This document shows positions 14,907 to 17,568 of a DNA stretch of 17,568 nt, in pieces. Numbering within the stretch: the first letter of the stretch is position 1; the number at the start of each line of letters is the position of its first letter. The notes beneath the pieces were generated by a model that saw only the letters and a program-made list of their open reading frames with translations, did not search any database and was not told the origin of the DNA. The stretch is from a bacterium (GTDB taxonomy: Bacteria > Bacillota_I > Bacilli_A > RF39 > UBA660). The position numbers and the translations under genes were made by a program. The stretch spans positions 1 to 17,568 of the forward strand of contig JAQXMG010000033.1 in NCBI GenBank assembly GCA_029012525.1, in the 5' to 3' direction.

Positions 14907-15011
14907 CTAATTAAAAACAATACCTTTTCTTTCACTTAAAATTTTTGGAACACTAGTATTTAGGAAAAACTTCATAATCTCTAAACTAATGTTTTTAGAT
15001 AAATGAGTCAT
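14907..15011 (-). CDS. 34-aa ORF just upstream of the recombinase remnant
   Basis: An ATG at 15009-15011 with a GAGG site seven bases away opens a 34-codon frame (MTHLSKNISLEIMKFFLNTS at the N-terminus, followed by VPKILSERK) ending 19 bases before the recombinase start. Small proteins containing an FF-TSVP-type core just ahead of serine recombinases are something I recall from Bacillota mobile elements, but I cannot confirm this by search. It may be intact or truncated like its neighbour. A TATAAT lies about 30 bases upstream, with no well-spaced -35. Its function is unknown. Confidence 0.45.
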   Translation of the reverse strand: MTHLSKNISLEIMKFFLNTSVPKILSERKGIVFN

Positions 15012-15078
15012 ATATCAACCTCATTCTTTCTAACTCATTCATCTAATTATACGATTATAATTTTCAAATATTTCAAGA

Positions 15079-15095
15079 TACTATAGTAATATTCA
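15079..15095 (-). repeat. Right copy of the 17-bp inverted repeat
   Basis: The reverse complement of 15079-15095 is identical over 17 bases to 14155-14171. The match stops exactly at both ends: flanking bases differ. It lies between the 34-aa ORF and the terminator of the next unit, so with its partner it encloses about 940 bp of scar. Confidence 0.6.
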
Positions 15096-15147
15096 CTTAC
15101 AAACATTTTTACTTTGTATGTTAGTTTTTTATAAATAAGAGTTTTAT

Positions 15148-15186
15148 AAAAAAAAACACTATAGTTGTTTTTATCTATAGCAGTTT
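15148..15186 (-). terminator. Intrinsic terminator of the 15199-15961 two-gene unit
   Basis: Inverted repeats CTATAG (15159-15164 with 15175-15180), extended by AAAC/GTTT (15154-15157 with 15183-15186) with a small internal loop, are followed on the minus strand by nine U residues (15148-15156). It lies 13 bases past the stop codon. Confidence 0.65.
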
Positions 15187-15198
15187 CAATATATCAAT

Positions 15199-15408
15199 TT
15201 ATTTATTCATATTTGATAAAGCATTTTTTATTTCATTTTCATCAGTAACACTTTTAACAAATGTTTTACCATTATTATCATATTCTTTTAATAACATCAA
15301 TTCATTTGTTCCGTCAGTTGCAATGACATAAAGATAAGTTGAATCATTATAGAAAAATCTATTTGTTACTAAAAACTCTTTATCATCTATAGTTAATAAT
15401 TCATCCAT
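15199..15408 (-). CDS. Small acidic protein, possibly DUF1292-like, function unknown
   Basis: A 69-aa soluble protein with an alternating beta-strand look: LLTIDDKEFLVTNRFFY (4-20), STYLYVIATDGTNELMLLKEY (23-43), then a short C-terminal helix. The overall pattern of a small protein opening with a hydrophobic-acidic strand and a central YLYVIA-type strand recalls DUF1292 proteins, but the match is weak and only from memory. The ATG uses an AAAGGAG site lying within the last codons of the upstream membrane protein gene; one base separates the two genes, so they are translated together. No membrane segment or signal peptide. The unit ends at the terminator at 15148-15186. Confidence 0.7.
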   Translation of the reverse strand: MDELLTIDDKEFLVTNRFFYNDSTYLYVIATDGTNELMLLKEYDNNGKTFVKSVTDENEIKNALSNMNK

Positions 15409-15409
15409 A

Positions 15410-15961
15410 CTATCTCGCTCCTTTTGATTTTTCTTCTATAACATAATCAACGTACTCTTCGCCATCTATTTTTTCATTATTTTCAAGTTTTTCTCCGACA
15501 AAAACTAGATAATTTTCATAATTTTCTTCAACAAACTCTTCTGGTTTATCTACACCACTAGTTTCATATTCGTTTAAAATTGCAGCTTTTTTTAGTTCTA
15601 ACCCTTCATCAAAACTACCAAAGGTATATGTATCCCCATATAATTCAACATAAACTGTCTTAGTTTTTGGACCAGTTGTTACAAATTCAACCAAATCTGT
15701 TGTTTCTTGATTTGTCAAATTACAGTAATTAGTGTTATTTTTCCAATCTTTTTGGATAACGCCAACAGCTACAACTCCCGTTGTTATTACAACTCCTGCT
15801 AAAGTTGTGGCTAGAATTTTTAAAGATTTATTTTTATTATTTTCAGCTACTTTTGTTGTCCTTTTTTCTTGATCTGCTTTTCTATTAAAATTACCATTTT
15901 GAACTTCTTTGTTTTGAACCTCTTGATGATGATCATTTACCATTTTTTCAAAATCTTCCAT
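15410..15961 (-). CDS. Single-pass membrane protein, function unknown
   Basis: I do not recognise a family. From the ATG at 15959-15961, eight bases after GGAAGGA, it is 183 aa; an ATG at 15970 lies inside the ribosome site. The N-terminal 47 residues are hydrophilic and His/Gln/Asn/Lys-rich, then comes one transmembrane helix (about 48-69) ending in a short polar stretch. The acidic C-terminal part (about 75-183, Glu-rich, with YVELYGDTYTFGSFDEGLEL at about 104-123) would lie outside the cell by the positive-inside rule, since KNKSLK precedes the helix. It heads a two-gene unit with its own promoter, downstream of mtaB. No lipobox, sortase motif or catalytic motif is visible. An anti-sigma-like or wall-sensing role is possible on topology alone but is not supported by any motif. 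Confidence 0.75.
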   Translation of the reverse strand: MEDFEKMVNDHHQEVQNKEVQNGNFNRKADQEKRTTKVAENNKNKSLKILATTLAGVVITTGVVAVGVIQKDWKNNTNYCNLTNQETTDLVEFVTTGPKTKTVYVELYGDTYTFGSFDEGLELKKAAILNEYETSGVDKPEEFVEENYENYLVFVGEKLENNEKIDGEEYVDYVIEEKSKGAR

Positions 15962-15986
15962 ACCGCACATCCTTCCCTATATTTAT

Positions 15987-16015
15987 ATAGTACCATAAAT
16001 CACTTCATTTTTAAA
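15987..16015 (-). promoter_or_regulatory. Promoter of the membrane-protein unit
   Basis: On the minus strand TTTAAA (16010-16015), exactly 17 bp, then an extended -10, ATGGTACTAT (15996 down to 15987). The layout matches the xer promoter almost base for base (TTTAAA-N17 with ATGGTACAAT). It lies 26 bases before the ATG at 15961. Confidence 0.5.
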
Positions 16016-16036
16016 GCAATTTACAATATATTTACA

Positions 16037-17290
16037 TTATAAACAAATATTATCTTTTGTTATTTTTACTTTAACAATTTCATTATGTTTACATTCTTTA
16101 TCTAATCTTATTTTTAAATAATTACTTGTATGGCCATAAGCATAAGAAGAATCATGATTTTCTACTAAAACATCAAGTTCTTCTCCAATAAATTTATATG
16201 CATATTCTTTTTCCAATTTTTTTGATAATTCAATCAGTTTTTTTGCTCTTTCTTTTTTTACTTTTGGATCAATTTGTCCATCCATTTCGGCTGCTTTAGT
16301 TCCATTCCTTTTAGAATATGGAAAAACATGTAATTTAGAAAACTTAACTTGTTTTACAAAATCTATATATTCTTCAAAATCTTCTTCTGTTTCTTGTGGA
16401 AATCCTACTATAGCATCAGTTGTTATGGAAATGGATGGTCTAATACTTCTTATTTTGTTAATCATCTCTAAAAATTGTTTTTTATCGTATTTTCGATTCA
16501 TTAATTTTAATATCTTATCACTACCACTTTGTAATGGAATATGTAAATGATTACATAATTTATCATTTTTCAATAACTCTAAAAATTTATCATCTAACTC
16601 TGTTATTTCAATTGATGATATTCTAAGTCTTTTAAGATTTTCAATTTTTAACAATTCCTCAAGAAGTGTAGAAAAATTTGTTTCTAAATCTTTTCCATAA
16701 CTTCCTGTATGAATTCCTGTTAAAACAATTTCTTTATAATCATTAGAAACTAAAGATTTTACTTCTTCTAATACTTTATTAAATTTTTTACTTCTAATTG
16801 GCCCTCTAACATATGGGATAATGCAATAACTACAGAAATTACAACAACCATCTTGAATCTTTACAAATGCTCTTGTTTTATCTTCAAAATGATTAATCAT
16901 CATATCCTCAAAAGGAACTTTTTTCATATCATATTGTTCAATTAATTGCTTTTTTTCTTTTATGTATGAAGAAACCAAATCAACTACTTTGCTTTTATTA
17001 TAGTTACCAATTACAATATCAATTGATTCTGTATCACTAAATTTATTACTCTCAACAAAACAACCACAAACAACTATAATACTATTAGGATGATTATTTT
17101 TGATATGATTAATCATTTTTCTACTTTTACTATCAGCATTATTCGTAACTGTACAAGTATTAATTACATAAATGTCACAATCTTCGTCAAAATCTCCAAT
17201 AGTATAACCTCTTTCTTTAAAAAGGCTCATCATATATTCACTTTCATATAAATTAACTTTACATCCTAAACTACAAAATCCAACTTTCAT
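16037..17290 (-). CDS. mtaB: tRNA threonylcarbamoyladenosine-37 methylthiotransferase MtaB
   Basis: A radical-SAM methylthiotransferase that converts t6A at tRNA position 37 to ms2t6A, improving decoding of A-starting codons. At 417 aa it is of family length. The N-terminal UPF0004 domain carries the three cluster-binding cysteines Cys10, Cys46 (INTCTVTN) and Cys77 (VCGCF). The radical-SAM domain has CxxxCxxC as Cys149, Cys153 and Cys156 (DGCCNFCSYCIIPYVRG). IHTGSYG and IPLQSGSD follow, and a short TRAM-like C-terminus (about 365-417) ends the protein. The start FCSLGCKVNLYE is typical of MtaB rather than MiaB or RimO. The ATG follows AAAGGAG with a seven-base gap. An intrinsic-terminator-like hairpin sits just before the ribosome site, so expression may depend on readthrough from the gene upstream. 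Confidence 0.95.
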   Translation of the reverse strand: MKVGFCSLGCKVNLYESEYMMSLFKERGYTIGDFDEDCDIYVINTCTVTNNADSKSRKMINHIKNNHPNSIIVVCGCFVESNKFSDTESIDIVIGNYNKSKVVDLVSSYIKEKKQLIEQYDMKKVPFEDMMINHFEDKTRAFVKIQDGCCNFCSYCIIPYVRGPIRSKKFNKVLEEVKSLVSNDYKEIVLTGIHTGSYGKDLETNFSTLLEELLKIENLKRLRISSIEITELDDKFLELLKNDKLCNHLHIPLQSGSDKILKLMNRKYDKKQFLEMINKIRSIRPSISITTDAIVGFPQETEEDFEEYIDFVKQVKFSKLHVFPYSKRNGTKAAEMDGQIDPKVKKERAKKLIELSKKLEKEYAYKFIGEELDVLVENHDSSYAYGHTSNYLKIRLDKECKHNEIVKVKITKDNICL

Positions 17291-17304
17291 AACTCTACTC
17301 CTTT

Positions 17305-17333
17305 TAAAAACAAATTAGAACTAATCTAATTTG
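17305..17333 (-). terminator. Terminator-like hairpin between the right-edge gene and mtaB
   Basis: A perfect 9-bp stem CAAATTAGA/TCTAATTTG (17311-17319 with 17325-17333) and a five-base loop are followed on the minus strand by a U-run. The stem overlaps the last codons of the right-edge gene, and the U-run abuts the mtaB ribosome site, leaving no room for a promoter between them. Confidence 0.7.
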
Positions 17334-17568
17334 CTTTTTAATTTTTTTAATTCTTTCAAAAATTCTTCGGTTTTTTTTATTTCCATATCAAGTTCTTTTA
17401 TATTGATAGTTTCACCGAGTTCATTGTATTCTTTTTTATAAATTACATCTCTTTTTATACCAAATACAGGAGATATCACTTCTGAATTTTTAAACTTCTT
17501 AGATTCGCTATTAACGTAATAAACCATTTCATCTTCTTTAGTTTGTTTTTCAGATAAAACTTCTTGTT
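17321..17568 (-). CDS. C-terminal part of an unrecognised protein, start beyond right edge
   Basis: The frame is open through the right edge: 81 residues are visible, and the codons before the internal ATG at 17525-17527 (QEVLSEKQTKEDE) continue without a stop, so the gene very probably starts outside the window. The visible part has a hydrophilic acidic stretch, then VYYVNSESKKFKNSEVISPV (about 15-34), continuing FGI, and a C-terminal Lys/Glu-rich helix likely to form a coiled coil (about 58-80). No membrane segment or catalytic motif is visible, and I cannot name a family. A terminator-like hairpin overlaps the stop codon. It may be transcribed with mtaB by readthrough. Confidence 0.6.
   Translation of the reverse strand, partial: QEVLSEKQTKEDEMVYYVNSESKKFKNSEVISPVFGIKRDVIYKKEYNELGETINIKELDMEIKKTEEFLKELKKLKSKLD

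Noticed and set aside
1..17568. Search by eye for CRISPR arrays, tRNA, rRNA and known riboswitches
   Set aside because: No regularly spaced repeats, no cloverleaf-like GGTTCGAATC segments and no recognisable riboswitch cores were seen.

Overview
The window is about 17.6 kb of very AT-rich bacterial DNA (roughly a quarter G+C by eye), with dense genes, short Shine-Dalgarno-led spacers and the standard genetic code. Peptidoglycan genes, an Fpg/PolA pair of Gram-positive type, a PbpA/PbpH-like PBP and a full-length pro-sigma-K with its cleavable N-terminus point to a low-GC member of the Bacillota, probably an uncultured Bacilli/Erysipelotrichia-like lineage with a sporulation ancestry. The lineage is an inference; no rRNA is present. 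Nearly everything lies on the minus strand. Only a small DUF2624-like gene and sigK lie on the plus strand.

Layout, left to right. (1) 1-5284, cell wall: murF (cut by the left edge), murE and a XerC/D-type tyrosine recombinase read leftward as one tight unit (order xer-murE-murF). Upstream, separated by an intrinsic terminator, is a class B PBP. (2) 5329-5589: a small plus-strand gene ending in a bidirectional terminator shared with (3) 5643-7917, a pilC-pilD pair (type IV pilus/type II secretion inner-membrane protein and prepilin peptidase) with a good own promoter but no ATPase or pilin gene in view. (4) 8061-8936: an unrecognised acidic/helical protein behind a strong promoter and an unusually long leader of about 110 nt. 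(5) 8997-9689: pro-sigma-K. (6) 9745-14054: a NodB-fold protein that has lost its catalytic residues, then mutM and polA, the last two coupled. (7) 14155-15095: a scar of mobile DNA bounded by a perfect 17-bp inverted repeat. It holds a small orphan gene with its own promoter and terminator, a wrecked serine recombinase (N-terminus joined to what looks like its C-terminus, two frameshifts) and a 34-codon ORF. (8) 15199-15961: a two-gene unit encoding a single-pass membrane protein and a small acidic protein, function unknown. (9) 16037-17568: mtaB (tRNA methylthiotransferase) preceded by the 3' end of an unknown gene.

Functionally, region 1 supplies stem-peptide synthesis and cross-linking, region 6 DNA repair and replication, and sigK would be the last mother-cell sigma factor if the organism sporulates. 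No CRISPR array, rRNA or tRNA was seen. The points most worth following are the retained pro-sequence of sigma-K, the catalytically dead NodB protein, the recombinase scar with its inverted repeats, the non-DAP-type MurE signature, and the unknown gene with a structured leader.
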